DNA of 58,359 nt from Bacteroidota bacterium (GTDB taxonomy: Bacteria; Bacteroidota; Bacteroidia; Chitinophagales; Chitinophagaceae): positions 1 to 58,359 of the forward strand of contig JAEZLJ010000096.1 in assembly GCA_023415275.1 (NCBI GenBank). Direction: 5' to 3'. Shown one piece after another: positions 8,501-17,079 of the stretch. Positions within the stretch are counted from its first letter, which is position 1. Each line of letters starts with the position of its first letter. The notes beneath the pieces are model-generated. The model was not told where the DNA came from, ran no database searches, and was given only the letters and a program-made list of their open reading frames with translations. Position numbers and translations under genes: made by a program.

Positions 8501-9940
8501 TTCTGCCATAGGTCGGAACATCTTGCCTTCAATGCCTACGAGGGCAAGAATGGGCAGGTATACAATCAGGATAATGATTTCACCAAAAGCGGCTGATGTT
8601 CTGATTTTGGAAGCGAAATGGTATACTTCTTCATCCATCTGCTGTTTCGTAAGTAAGTTTTTATCGCTTCTGCTGTACAGATGATGCAGCGTGGCTTCCA
8701 CAATGATCACTGCACCGTCTACAATCAAACCAAAGTCAATCGCTCCCAAACTCATCAGGTTGCCTGACACTCCGAAGAGCCGCATGAGAGAAATGGCAAA
8801 TAGCATGGCAAGCGGAATGACCGAGGCAACAATTAACCCGGCCCGCCAATTCCCGAGCAACAGCACCAAAACAAAAATGACAATCAATGCACCTTCTATG
8901 AGGTTATGTTCCACTGTACCAATAGCCCTTCCCACCAATTCTGTACGGTCGATAATCGGTTCAATCACTATGCCTTCCGGCAAAGATTTTTGAATTTGTA
9001 CCATTCGTTCTTTCACATGCTGAATTACCTCATTGAAGTTTTCCCCTTTGAGCATAAGCACCACACCTGCTACCACTTCGCCTTTGCCATTATAGGTAAC
9101 AGCGCCGTACCTGGTGGCTGTTCCATATTGGACTGTTGCCACATCACGAATTAATACCGGGATTCCGTTTACATTCTTCACCACTATTTTTTCGATGTCG
9201 GCAAGGGAATTGACTTTGCCCAGGCCCCTGATGAAGTAGGCATTGTTTTGTTGCTCTATGTAAGAACCACCCGTATTTTCATTGTTGTTTTGCAAGGCAG
9301 TATAGAGTTCGGGAATGGTGATATTCATAGCATTTAACTGCTCATTATTAACAGCCACTTCGTATTGCTTCACATATCCACCCCAGCCATTGATTTCTGC
9401 CACCCCTGGTGTGCCCGCCAACTGACGGGTAACTATCCAGTCCTGAATGGTTCGTAAATCAGTTGCAGTGTATTTTTTTTCATAACCCGGCTTTGGCTTG
9501 ATGATATATTGATAGATCTCACCCAAACCAGTAGAAATGGGAGACATGACAGGAGTGCCGGCATCTTTTGGTATTTCTGCTTCCGCTTCTTTTAAGTGTT
9601 CGGCTACCTGTTGCCGTGCCCAGTAAATATCTGCCTTGTCGTCAAATACCACTGTTACCACAGAAAGGCCTGATCTGGAGATAGACCGGCTTTCTATTAC
9701 CCTCGGGATGTTGGCCAGTGAAAGTTCAATGGGCGCTGTGATGTACTGCTCCACTTCCTGTGCGCCCAGTGTGGGAGCATTTGTGCTTATCTGCACCTGG
9801 TTATTGGTAATATCAGGTTGGGCATCAATGGGCAGGTGTGCTGCAGAATAAATGCCCCAGGCAATCAAGGCAAGGGTGAAGAAGCCAATTACCAATTTGT
9901 TATAAATAGAGAAATGGATAACCCGGTCAAAGAAGTTCAT
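5567..9940 (-). CDS. CusA/CzcA heavy-metal RND pump fused to a TolC-like outer-membrane factor
   Basis: Residues 1 to ~1035 are a complete heavy-metal RND proton antiporter, with the TM4 signature D-F-G-L-I-V-D-G-A-V-I-I-V-E-A. From Met1041 a second protein begins in the same frame: a signal-peptide-like stretch (M-K-P-I-T-T-T-L-I-I-I-F-F-M-G ... A-M-A-Q-A), then a ~400-aa TolC/CusC-type efflux factor with heptad-rich helices. The DNA before Met1041 is purine-rich (GAAGGAAA), so internal initiation could also release the TolC part. Such long CusA proteins are known in Bacteroidota. The substrate is probably Cu/Ag or Co/Zn/Cd and cannot be settled here. Confidence 0.92.
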   Translation of the reverse strand: MNFFDRVIHFSIYNKLVIGFFTLALIAWGIYSAAHLPIDAQPDITNNQVQISTNAPTLGAQEVEQYITAPIELSLANIPRVIESRSISRSGLSVVTVVFDDKADIYWARQQVAEHLKEAEAEIPKDAGTPVMSPISTGLGEIYQYIIKPKPGYEKKYTATDLRTIQDWIVTRQLAGTPGVAEINGWGGYVKQYEVAVNNEQLNAMNITIPELYTALQNNNENTGGSYIEQQNNAYFIRGLGKVNSLADIEKIVVKNVNGIPVLIRDVATVQYGTATRYGAVTYNGKGEVVAGVVLMLKGENFNEVIQHVKERMVQIQKSLPEGIVIEPIIDRTELVGRAIGTVEHNLIEGALIVIFVLVLLLGNWRAGLIVASVIPLAMLFAISLMRLFGVSGNLMSLGAIDFGLIVDGAVIIVEATLHHLYSRSDKNLLTKQQMDEEVYHFASKIRTSAAFGEIIILIVYLPILALVGIEGKMFRPMAETVAFAILGAFILSLTYVPMVSALFLSKKTAHKRSISDRIIEGIQRFYLPLLNASFKMKKLIVAVSIILLVITYFAFKGLGGEFIPTLEEGDFAVELRLGQGTSLSSTIEVYSKAEKILLQRIPEIKTVVTRIGTAEIPTDPMPIEGGDMMLAMKPKDEWKTATTQQQMIEKIEEALAVIPGLAGEVSQPMQMRFNELISGIKQDVAIKIFGDNIDELVTQSNKVAAIVSKVEGVTEPYIEKVSGLPQILVDYNRDQLAQYGLSISDVNMVLKTAYAGNVAGVVFEGEKRFDMVIRLVENQRQDMTEIQNLFVPLPSGGKIPLSEVATISLKNAPAQVSRENGKRRIFVGFNIRGRDVESVVKEIQELLTQKLKLPAGYYITYGGQFENLQAAKQRLSIAVPVALLLIIILLYFTFHSMGQALLIFTAVPLSAIGGVLALLIRGMPFSISAGVGFIALFGVAVLNGIVLISQFNHLKQEGISDIYERVRQGTLIRLRPVIMTASVASLGFLPMAISTSAGAEVQKPLATVVIGGLLTATILTLIVLPNLYILFSGEGKRRKMKPITTTLIIIFFMGTCLFASTHAMAQAKPITLQDALNTALQNNLQIKSANLSVQQQAALQASAFDVPRTELMLQQSPSDIGDMDNSIGVVQPFSLPVVYRNQAKLLKSQTELAKGELNLTNFEITKKVQLSYIGFQYSFERLRMLNRLDSIYRKFKERAELRQQVGETSNLEKYTAQNKYYEIQLQIKQAKIDLQTAEISLQNLLNVREDLQPVDSPLTKLSLRVNPDTTFSNHPQLQLHDQQLIVANAEYQLERSRRLPDFNIGYFHQFILPGFNPANVKREYTPGTRIAGFQIGTTVPLFSKAQKAKINAAKINTAVVQSQTLSAKATLQTQYLTQYNEYLKQKEGLDYYEQLGLTQADEIIRISEISYRLGEIGYVEYIQNLTMAFDTKLKYLEALNLYNQAIIELNYVSGGK

Positions 9941-10045
9941 GGAATAAATAAATTAAGAAGACAAAAGTTTAACCCGCTTTAGATGGCAGTAATTGCTAAA
10001 GGGTAAACGCAGGTTGCGATTACTTGAATAAGTGAATGATGTGTA

Positions 10046-10363
10046 TTAAAGGCGCCAGACTGAGTTTCGGAGAAAGATTTTTGGCGGTGATGTGTTAGGG
10101 CAGTCTTTGACCTGATTAAAAATGAAAGATTCTTGTTGCCCTGGTAATTGATAATAAGAAAAAGCGAAGTGAATGAGGGCATAGGTGTCTAGTACCGGTT
10201 GCTCTGCTGTTGATTGCTCAAAGGAAACCTGCTCGGTTTTGATATAGGTATCATAATCATCAAAAAAGGTGTTGTGACAGTCTCCCAAATCCATTTCTGT
10301 CGCAGAAATGAAAAAGGAAAAGCTGATGGCAACGAACAACAATTTATGTAGCCACCTGACCAT
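10046..10363 (-). CDS. Small exported hypothetical protein next to metal efflux genes
   Basis: The start at 10363 gives a signal peptide (M-V-R-W-L-H-K-L-L-F-V-A-I-S-F-S-F-F). An in-frame ATG at 10393 would add ten residues before it. The mature part has scattered acidic residues and two Cys, and ends P-P-K-I-F-L-R-N-S-V. Small exported proteins with this kind of C-terminus often precede metal-efflux operons in Bacteroidota, which fits its place ~105 bp upstream of the pump gene on the same strand. The function is unknown. Confidence 0.65.
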   Translation of the reverse strand: MVRWLHKLLFVAISFSFFISATEMDLGDCHNTFFDDYDTYIKTEQVSFEQSTAEQPVLDTYALIHFAFSYYQLPGQQESFIFNQVKDCPNTSPPKIFLRNSVWRL

Positions 10364-10401
10364 TGGTTGCAAAAGTATAAAATCCCGTGCCATCAGATAA
10401 G

Positions 10402-10593
10402 CTACGGTTGAGGCCGGATCATCTTTCTTCTTTGTTCTACGTCAGTTTTCTTCTTTAGTCTTTCCATCAGATAAACGGCTAAAAGCAGCCAGGCAAAGCC
10501 GATGCAAAAACCACCTGCTACGTCACTTGGGTAATGTACCCTTATACTGTCAATTATAGTGGGATAGATAAACAACATAAATTGGCTACGCAT
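10402..10593 (-). pseudogene. Remnant of a PAP2-type phosphatase (C-terminal end only)
   Basis: The fragment reads R-V-H-Y-P-S-D-V-A-G-G-F, matching the last PAP2 motif (SR-x5-H-x3-D), followed by one membrane helix. The arginine-bearing half of that motif is damaged, and no upstream PAP2 motifs are found in the next ~130 bp. It therefore looks like a leftover of a membrane phosphatase gene rather than a working one. Confidence 0.6.
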
Positions 10594-10726
10594 TTGCTGG
10601 AACTACCAATCAAAAATAGTTAGCCTGGTTGTTTTATTCATGAAAGGAAAAAAGCCAGTATAAAAACCGGCCATTTCCAATGATAAAAGAGTAATGTATC
10701 AACAGCGGTGCAAATTCGATACCGTA

Positions 10727-11137
10727 TTATTCTGGGGGACAATGCTCCAGTAATTGATGAATAACACTTGACAGGTTTTTTAAACTGGTGGGTTTGGTAA
10801 TCATTTGAATCCCCTGGTCTTTGAAGTATTGTGTATCTACATGATAGGATGAGGTAGTAAACACAATAAGTGGAATTTCGGAAAGGGCTTGATCAGCTTT
10901 GATGAGTTTACTGGCTTGCTTTCCATCCATTCTGGGCATGTTCATATCCAATATGATCAGGCATGGCAAATGGCCTTCTGCTTTACATTGATGTAAATAA
11001 CTCAATCCTTCATGCCCATCTGGTTCCTGGTGTATCAACAAATTACAATCTGCATTTTTAATGGCTTCTGCAATCAAATCTCTATCATCAGGATCATCAT
11101 CCACATGAAGCACAGTTTTCCTGGGGGGCTTATGCAT
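10727..11137 (-). CDS. Receiver-only response regulator
   Basis: A single CheY-like domain fills the 136 aa. The acidic pocket is D13-D14-D15, the phosphorylation site is D64 in I-I-L-D-M-N-M-P, the switch threonines are in F-T-T-S-S, and the conserved lysine is in T-K-P-T. The P-D-D-R-D-L-I start places it with Rcp1-like receivers common in Chitinophagaceae. There is no output domain and no adjacent kinase, so its partner is unknown. A 38-bp tandem repeat lies 136 bp upstream. Confidence 0.9.
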   Translation of the reverse strand: MHKPPRKTVLHVDDDPDDRDLIAEAIKNADCNLLIHQEPDGHEGLSYLHQCKAEGHLPCLIILDMNMPRMDGKQASKLIKADQALSEIPLIVFTTSSYHVDTQYFKDQGIQMITKPTSLKNLSSVIHQLLEHCPPE

Positions 11138-12031
11138 AAAATAAATAGTGGGGAAAATGCAAAGCTAAAAAAAATAGAATAATGTTTAAAATATAAAGCA
11201 TTGATTTCCAATTTTATTAAACAAAAGATAGTTAAAAAGAAAATGCCTCTGGTGGCAGAGGCATGAACCTAGGGGTATGGCATTAAAAAGCGATTAGGGT
11301 ACTCACTTAAGGGTACTGTATTAAAAACGACTAGGGTACTTATGCTAGGGCAATTGTATAGTTACAATTCTTATGCCTTGCATCTTTCCTAATGATTTTA
11401 ATGAAAACCAATTGGTTTTCATTACAACATAAGGTTTATACTACTTAATCTTATCCCTAGTCACTCAGGTACAATTCAGCAGGTGATGCCATTTAAACTG
11501 AACAAGCCCTGGGCTATACCGGCCAGTTACAAGCCAATTGCAGATGGTGATAGGAAGACGTCTCTTACTATCCGGCTATTTTATTTCCGCAACCTTCTGA
11601 GGTTCACCTGGCAGCATGCGATCAGTTCAGCTGCAGAGAGCGGAATAATCAACTGATATTGTGGTTCACTGACGCAGGTAGGGGCAAAAATAAACCCCTG
11701 TAGAAACAGAGGTTGGATTAACTAAAATATATCGATAATTAAATGTAATATTAATTGGTGAGTTGAAGTCTTAATGCAGTACCGAGATTTATTTTTGCGT
11801 GAACCTGAATTGGCCAAAAAGAAGTTGACCCTTTGTACATGTTCCTGAAGTATAGCCCTGGTGTTGTGTTATATCCTATCTGCATATGGTAAGGAAAATA
11901 TAAAAACATATGGAACAATAATGGCTCCTGCATATGTAAATGAGAGATCCTTCCATGGCAAATAGCCTGAAAGAAAGATGTATTGTCAATCAGTCGGAAA
12001 AGGGAAATTCCATCCAATAATCAAACAGGGC
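11138..12031. other. Gene-poor stretch with a hairpin and a short tandem repeat
   Basis: A stem ATGCCTCTG/CAGAGGCAT lies at 11243-11264. Two copies of a 38-bp repeat with the core ATTAAAAA...TAGGGTACT lie at 11273-11348. The rest is AT-rich and holds no convincing gene. A minus-strand frame at 11751-12017 opens only with TTG and is not supported. Confidence 0.55.
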
Positions 12032-12274
12032 TCAATCGTTATCCAGGATTTCATAAGGATTCAGCGGATGTGTACCCATTTCATTGGTTAACTCATCGAG
12101 CTTTATTTTTTCTTTTTTTTCAAACTCCGGATCTGCCTCTGGCTTCGTTTCCAGGTTTTTGATTTCCTCTTCGGTGAATTGGTGGTGAGGGTCGGCCATG
12201 TGTTTGTTGAAAAGTTCATGGGGAGTGAGATGAACCTCCGGCTGTTTTTTGTCCGGTAAAGGATTCTTTTCCAT
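12032..12274 (-). CDS. Small acidic hypothetical protein, 80 aa
   Basis: I do not recognise a named family. The start at 12274 (M-E-K-N-P-L-P-D) is preferred to an ATG 36 bp upstream because the upstream residues look non-coding. The protein is soluble, very rich in Glu, Lys and Pro (E-E-E-I-K-N-L-E, E-F-E-K-K-E-K-I-K), with His-rich patches (N-K-H-M-A-D-P-H-H-Q), and is probably partly disordered. It stands alone. Confidence 0.6.
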   Translation of the reverse strand: MEKNPLPDKKQPEVHLTPHELFNKHMADPHHQFTEEEIKNLETKPEADPEFEKKEKIKLDELTNEMGTHPLNPYEILDND

Positions 12275-12615
12275 ATGCAAAGATTTATGCGTTACAAATG
12301 ATAAGAACACCTGCTATTAACTTGACTCGCTAATAGTAATTTAATTAAAAATAACCAGCCTGCCAATTTAATGATGATGGCCAGGATGAGCTTTAAAAAG
12401 CTTTCTATTTTTAAAAATGACTGCTATTCAATGCTATAGCCAATCGTTTGCTTTATCCACTCCAATGGCTGTTCATTTGTTCATAATTTGATAACAATAG
12501 CTTAATAATAGAATCGGAACAATTACGCATATATTACAGGAAGCTCTGTATAATGAGCGCCCCTTAACGGTTAAAACCTGCTGGAGTGTAGAGGTTTTAC
12601 TAATGCATAAATACT
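12275..12615. other. Intergenic region between divergent genes
   Basis: This AT-rich spacer separates the divergent genes at 12274 and 12616. It presumably holds both promoters. I see no strong repeat or hairpin in it. Confidence 0.4.
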
Positions 12616-13089
12616 ATGATCAAGATATTGTTTATATGTGCGCATAACGATGCCAGGACCATCATGGCCGAGGCCTTTCTCAACCATTTAGGATCTCATA
12701 TATTCCAGGCTGAAAGTGCTGGTTTGGAAAAGGGCGTCCAGGATCCCTTGGTAACAGGGGTAATGAATGAGATCGATATAGATACCAGGGATATTCCATC
12801 CAGAGACATCTTCGAATTGTTCACCATGGGCAGGCATTACCAGGGTGTCATCACTTTATGTGATGAATCGGCGCGTGAAGAAAGCCCCATATTTCCTGGT
12901 ATTTCTAAACGGTTGACCTGGTCTTTCCCCGATCCTGCCGGTTTCAAAGGCAGCCCGGAGGGTATATGGCAGCAAACCAGGATGCTAAGAGATGACATCA
13001 AAAACAAGGTACTGCATTTTGTAGAAGAGGCAGGCCATCTAAGTTATTGGGTCAATGATCGTAGGACCATGGCAGCCAAACAAGAATAA
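12616..13089 (+). CDS. Low-molecular-weight phosphatase / thioredoxin-type arsenate reductase
   Basis: The N-terminal loop C8-A-H-N-D-A-R14 is the C-x5-R phosphate or arsenate binding loop, and D-P in F-P-D-P-A-G-F is the usual general-acid loop. At 157 aa it has the normal family length. The Ser that usually follows Asn in the loop is Asp here, which may alter activity. No other ars gene is adjacent, so a protein tyrosine phosphatase role is equally possible. A terminator follows at 13135. Confidence 0.85.
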   Translation: MIKILFICAHNDARTIMAEAFLNHLGSHIFQAESAGLEKGVQDPLVTGVMNEIDIDTRDIPSRDIFELFTMGRHYQGVITLCDESAREESPIFPGISKRLTWSFPDPAGFKGSPEGIWQQTRMLRDDIKNKVLHFVEEAGHLSYWVNDRRTMAAKQE

Positions 13090-13134
13090 AGCTGGTTTTG
13101 AAACAAAAGAAATCTTATTTCTGAATGGAATGTG

Positions 13135-13160
13135 AAAGCCGGGTTTTACCCGGCTTTGTT
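13135..13160 (+). terminator. Rho-independent terminator
   Basis: AAAGCCGGG and CCCGGCTTT pair around TTTTA and are followed by GTTG. It is correctly placed for the gene ending at 13089. Confidence 0.75.
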
Positions 13161-13268
13161 GGACCACTGCTGGACGGAAACAGTTAAAGAGAGTAGCAAA
13201 GTAATGCCCCGTTGCATGAATAGGGTGTTAACCCAATCTTGTCTTTGTGTTAGGTATTTGTTATCGCT

Positions 13269-13628
13269 TTACCGAATGCTTTGAAATGCCTTCTGTATGT
13301 CAGCTATCATCCTGGTATCGTCTATTCCTTCCACTACAGGTATATTTTGAATGCTCCTGACTATAAAACAGGGAAACTGATGTCTTTCGTAAAAATGGTG
13401 CCGGACAGGTTCGCCAATATACAGATCTCCTTCCTGCCAAAGCGTATAGTAACTCGGTCGGCCTTTATAAAATAACAATAACTCAAATGCACCAGGCGCA
13501 TTCATGACTGCAAAAGAAAGCTGTTTTTCGGGTAGGCAGGGCAGTTTACAATTATATAATGTTGAGGTAACATTACGGTTACCTGTAACTGGTAATTTGT
13601 TGGTGGAAATGTGCTGCTTGCCAGTCAT
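13269..13628 (-). CDS. Hypothetical protein, 119 aa
   Basis: I do not recognise it. It is soluble, with no signal or membrane segment, and has a central beta-rich part (F-E-L-L-L-F-Y-K-G-R-P-S-Y-Y-T-L-W). It is divergent from the phosphoesterase gene at 13656, with a 27-bp gap that must carry at least part of both promoters. Its reality rests on its length and plausible composition. Confidence 0.5.
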   Translation of the reverse strand: MTGKQHISTNKLPVTGNRNVTSTLYNCKLPCLPEKQLSFAVMNAPGAFELLLFYKGRPSYYTLWQEGDLYIGEPVRHHFYERHQFPCFIVRSIQNIPVVEGIDDTRMIADIQKAFQSIR

Positions 13629-13655
13629 TAAAAATGCCTTGATAAATTTTCGATC

Positions 13656-14517
13656 ATGGAAAAACCAGCAAAGCGCAAGGTAGATGTAATAGTGATTTCA
13701 GATGTTCACCTGGGCACCTATGGATGTCATGCCCGCGAATTGCTTGGTTATATGCAATCCATTAAACCTACAACGGTGGTTTTAAATGGCGACATAGTTG
13801 ATATCTGGCAATTCAATAAAAGGTACTGGCCCAAATCACATATGCGGGTGATACGGCATATCATGAAATGGATCTCCAAGGGGGGTTAAGGTCTATTATG
13901 TCACGGGCAATCATGATGAAGTGCTAAGAAAAGTGGAGGGTTTTAAAATGGGCTCTTTTGCCATTGTCAATAAGTTGGTGCTGGAGCTGGATAATAATGA
14001 AAAGGCCTGGATTTTTCATGGCGATGTATTTGATGTGACCATGCGGCATTCGAAATGGCTGGCTAAACTGGGAGCCATGGGATATGACGGGTTGATACTT
14101 TTCAACCGGTTGGTAAACTACGTATCTGAAAAGATCCTGGATAGGGGTAAAATTTCACTATCCGGAAAAATCAAGAACAGCGTAAAAAAGGCAGTTTCCT
14201 ATATCAATCATTTTGAATTCACAGCAGCGGAAATTGGCATTCTGAATCACTACGATTACGTGGTTTGCGGCCATATCCATCAGCCCCAGGTAAAGGAGAT
14301 CAACACGGCTAAGGGTAGCATTGTTTACCTGAATTCGGGCGACTGGATTGAAAACCTTTCTGCCCTGGAATATCACCAGGGCCAATGGAAGATCTTTTAT
14401 TATAAGGATAGCGGGATCCCATCCACTCAACAGGAAGAAGAATTAACGTCCAAACAATTGTTTGCCAATATGGTCAGGGAATTCGATGCATTAAAAAGCC
14501 ATGTAATAACCTTATGA
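13656..14517 (+). pseudogene. LpxH-like metallophosphoesterase, interrupted by a +1 frameshift in a G6 tract
   Basis: The first part carries D-V-H-L-G and N-G-D-I-V-D, the second carries G-N-H-D, F-H-G-D-V-F-D and G-H-I-H-Q-P. These are the five motifs of calcineurin-type UDP-2,3-diacylglucosamine hydrolases. The frame breaks at six G residues (13880-13885), giving a TAA at 13887. With five G the frame continues K-G-V-K-V-Y-Y-V-T-G-N-H-D into the second part, for about 286 aa in total. This is a pseudogene, a phase-variable gene or a sequencing error. The end overlaps the glycosyltransferase gene by 4 nt. Confidence 0.85.
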
Positions 14518-15596
14518 AAATTTTATATGCTATCCAGGGAACGGGAAATGGTCATATTACGGTAGCACGGGAGGTGATCCCTTTGCTGCAAAAAAGAGCC
14601 CAGGTGGATATTTTACTAAGTGGCACACAGGTAGATGTGGACCTGCCATATCCTATTAAATACAGGCTGCATGGGCTTTGTTTTGTATTTGGAAAGAATG
14701 GGGGTATTGATTATATCCAGACCTATAAAAAAAGCAGGATCAAGCGGCTGTTTCACGAGATCAGGCAACTGCCGGTAGAGGAGTACGACCTGGTGATCTC
14801 CGATTTTGAGCCTGTAAGTTCCTGGGCCTGTTTCATCAGGAATCAGCCATGCATTGGGTTTAGTCACCAGGCATCGGTCATAAAAAAGGGCGCGCCTAAA
14901 CCAAAGAAAACTGATTTGTTAGGCAAGGCTGTTTTGAAGCACTATGCGCCTGCCTCCTCCCGGTATGGCTTTCATTTCCTTCCTTATGATAAAAACATTT
15001 TCACGCCTATCATACGTCAGGAGATCAGGCAACTCGCTACATCCAACAATGGACATTATACGGTGTACCTGCCTGCTTATAGTGATCAAAAACTCATCAG
15101 GTTTTTTTCCCTGTTCCAGGATAAGAATTGGGAAGTTTTTTCAAAGCATAGCGATACTGCCTATACCATGGGTAATATAGTAATACGCCCGGTGGAACAT
15201 GATGGCTTTATTCGCAGCATGGCCTCTGCTGAGGGCGTAGTTTGCGGTGCAGGCTTTCAAACACCTTCAGAGGTGCTGTATCTAAAAAAGAAGCTGCTGG
15301 TGATTCCCATGAAAGGGCAGTATGAACAACAATGCAATGCCGCAGCCCTGAAATTATTGGGTGTGCCGGTATTGAAAAACCTGAAGCTTAAGCATTATGA
15401 AGAGGTGAAAAATTGGATGGAAGAGGAATACCAGGCCTTATTAAGTTTTCCGGATGAGACAGAATATATCCTGGATGAAATCCTGGATCAAACTCATGAA
15501 ACAAAGAAAAAATACGGAGTGGATGAACCAGTGACCAGCCCTTCGAAATTCCGTGAGCTTATTTTAAAAAAGATCTTTTATCAATTAAAGGCTTGA
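14514..15596 (+). CDS. MurG-like glycosyltransferase family protein
   Basis: The N-terminus has the GT-B loop Q-G-T-G-N-G-H at residues 8-14. The C-terminal half has the donor-site pattern S-A-E-G-V-V-C-G-A-G-F-Q-T-P-S-E and K-G-Q-Y-E-Q-Q-C-N-A, as in UDP-sugar transferases of the MurG/UGT type. It has 360 aa and no membrane segment. ATGA overlap with the LpxH-like gene implies coupled translation. This neighbour points to a role in lipid or envelope glycosylation; acceptor and sugar are unknown. Confidence 0.85.
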   Translation: MKILYAIQGTGNGHITVAREVIPLLQKRAQVDILLSGTQVDVDLPYPIKYRLHGLCFVFGKNGGIDYIQTYKKSRIKRLFHEIRQLPVEEYDLVISDFEPVSSWACFIRNQPCIGFSHQASVIKKGAPKPKKTDLLGKAVLKHYAPASSRYGFHFLPYDKNIFTPIIRQEIRQLATSNNGHYTVYLPAYSDQKLIRFFSLFQDKNWEVFSKHSDTAYTMGNIVIRPVEHDGFIRSMASAEGVVCGAGFQTPSEVLYLKKKLLVIPMKGQYEQQCNAAALKLLGVPVLKNLKLKHYEEVKNWMEEEYQALLSFPDETEYILDEILDQTHETKKKYGVDEPVTSPSKFRELILKKIFYQLKA

Positions 15597-15598
15597 GC

Positions 15599-16960
15599 AT
15601 GCATGCAAGTGATTTTGGAAACGATTTCACCTGGGGTGTTTCCTCTTCGGCCTACCAGGTAGAAGGTGCCTATAATGAAGACGGTAAAGGTTTGTCCATC
15701 TGGGATGCATTTACGGGCATGCCTAAAAAGATATACGCAGGTCATACTGGTAAAACAGCCTGCAATTTTTATCATCGTTTCATGCAGGATATTATTTTAA
15801 TGCAGTTTCTGAATATTGAGCATTTCAGATTCTCCTTGTCCTGGTCGCGATTATTTCCCAACGGTACGGGAATAGTCAATGAAAAAGGAGTGGAGTATTA
15901 CGACCAGTTGATCAACTTTTGCCTGGAATGTGGAATTGAGCCCTGGATCACCCTTTACCACTGGGACCTGCCCCAGGCCCTGGAAGAGAAAGGAGGATGG
16001 ACCAACAGGGATATAGTCAACTGGTTTGAAGCGTATGTTAGTTTTTGCCTGAAAAGATTTGGCGACAGGGTTAAAAACTGGATGGTGTTGAATGAGCCTG
16101 TGGTATTTACAGGTGCCGGTTATTTTTTGGGTCAGCATGCACCGGGTAAAAAAGGGTTGGCCAATTATCTTCCTGCTGTGCACCACGCCGCTTTGTGCCA
16201 GGCCTTGGGAGGGCGTCTCATCAAATCGTTTAACAGTAATTTGCAAGCCGGCACCACTTACTCCTGTGCGCAGGTAGACCCCATCGATGATTCCAAACAG
16301 TCTATAGAGGCAGCACAAAAAGTGGATGTAATCACCAATCGTTTGTTCATAGAGCCTTTGCTGGGTGATGGATATCCCTGGCACGATCTGAAAGTATTGC
16401 AGCAATTGGAAAAATACATGCGTAATGGAGATGAACAAATGCTTCGGTTTGATATGGATTTTATAGGGCTTCAGCATTACACAAGGGAAGTAGTACAATA
16501 CAGCTCTTTGATGCCCTACTTACACGCAAAACTTGTCAAAGCCAGCCAAAGAGGGGTAGAACGAACAGCCTTGGACTGGGAAGTGTATCCTGAAGGTATT
16601 TACAACATGTTGAAGCGTTTTGATAATTATCATGGGATAAAGAAGCTCATGATTACTGAAAACGGGGCGGCCTTTAATGACCGTCTTGAAAATGGTCATG
16701 TTCATGATCCGCAGCGCATACAATACTTTCAAAGGTACCTGGCTCAAGTGCTGAAAGCCAAACAGGAGGGATTGAAGGTAGGTGGTTATTTTGCATGGAG
16801 TTTCACTGATAATTTTGAATGGGCAGAGGGTTATGGGAAACGTTTCGGGCTGGTATACGTGGATTATGCCACGCAAAAGAGAATTGTAAAAGACTCGGGT
16901 TTCTGGTACAGGGACTTTCTCGAAAAAAGTGAAGCACAGACATGCCTGAAGGCCGTATAG
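15599..16960 (+). CDS. GH1 family beta-glycosidase
   Basis: The protein has the full GH1 barrel: F-T-W-G-V-S-S-S-A-Y-Q-V-E-G-A near the N-terminus, acid/base E166 in L-N-E-P, and nucleophile E354 in I-T-E-N-G-A. Its length (454 aa) is normal. ATG 15599 is preferred to TTG 15593, which would overlap the previous stop. There is no signal peptide, so it should act in the cytoplasm on a beta-glucoside or related substrate. Close spacing to the glycosyltransferase suggests one operon with the LpxH-like gene. Confidence 0.93.
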   Translation: MHASDFGNDFTWGVSSSAYQVEGAYNEDGKGLSIWDAFTGMPKKIYAGHTGKTACNFYHRFMQDIILMQFLNIEHFRFSLSWSRLFPNGTGIVNEKGVEYYDQLINFCLECGIEPWITLYHWDLPQALEEKGGWTNRDIVNWFEAYVSFCLKRFGDRVKNWMVLNEPVVFTGAGYFLGQHAPGKKGLANYLPAVHHAALCQALGGRLIKSFNSNLQAGTTYSCAQVDPIDDSKQSIEAAQKVDVITNRLFIEPLLGDGYPWHDLKVLQQLEKYMRNGDEQMLRFDMDFIGLQHYTREVVQYSSLMPYLHAKLVKASQRGVERTALDWEVYPEGIYNMLKRFDNYHGIKKLMITENGAAFNDRLENGHVHDPQRIQYFQRYLAQVLKAKQEGLKVGGYFAWSFTDNFEWAEGYGKRFGLVYVDYATQKRIVKDSGFWYRDFLEKSEAQTCLKAV

Positions 16961-17079
16961 ATCAATAGAATCTTTTCACCGCCAGTTTGCCTGGGAAACG
17001 GATTCCAATCCGGTAAATTAAGTGTATCTGCGTATTGCATTTCACCCGGTGGCCTTCTTTCTTTGTATACCCAATCCTT

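Noticed and set aside
11751..12017. 88-aa open frame on the minus strand
   Set aside because: It opens only with TTG, has an in-frame stop two codons before it, and its composition and lack of recognisable motifs do not support a gene.
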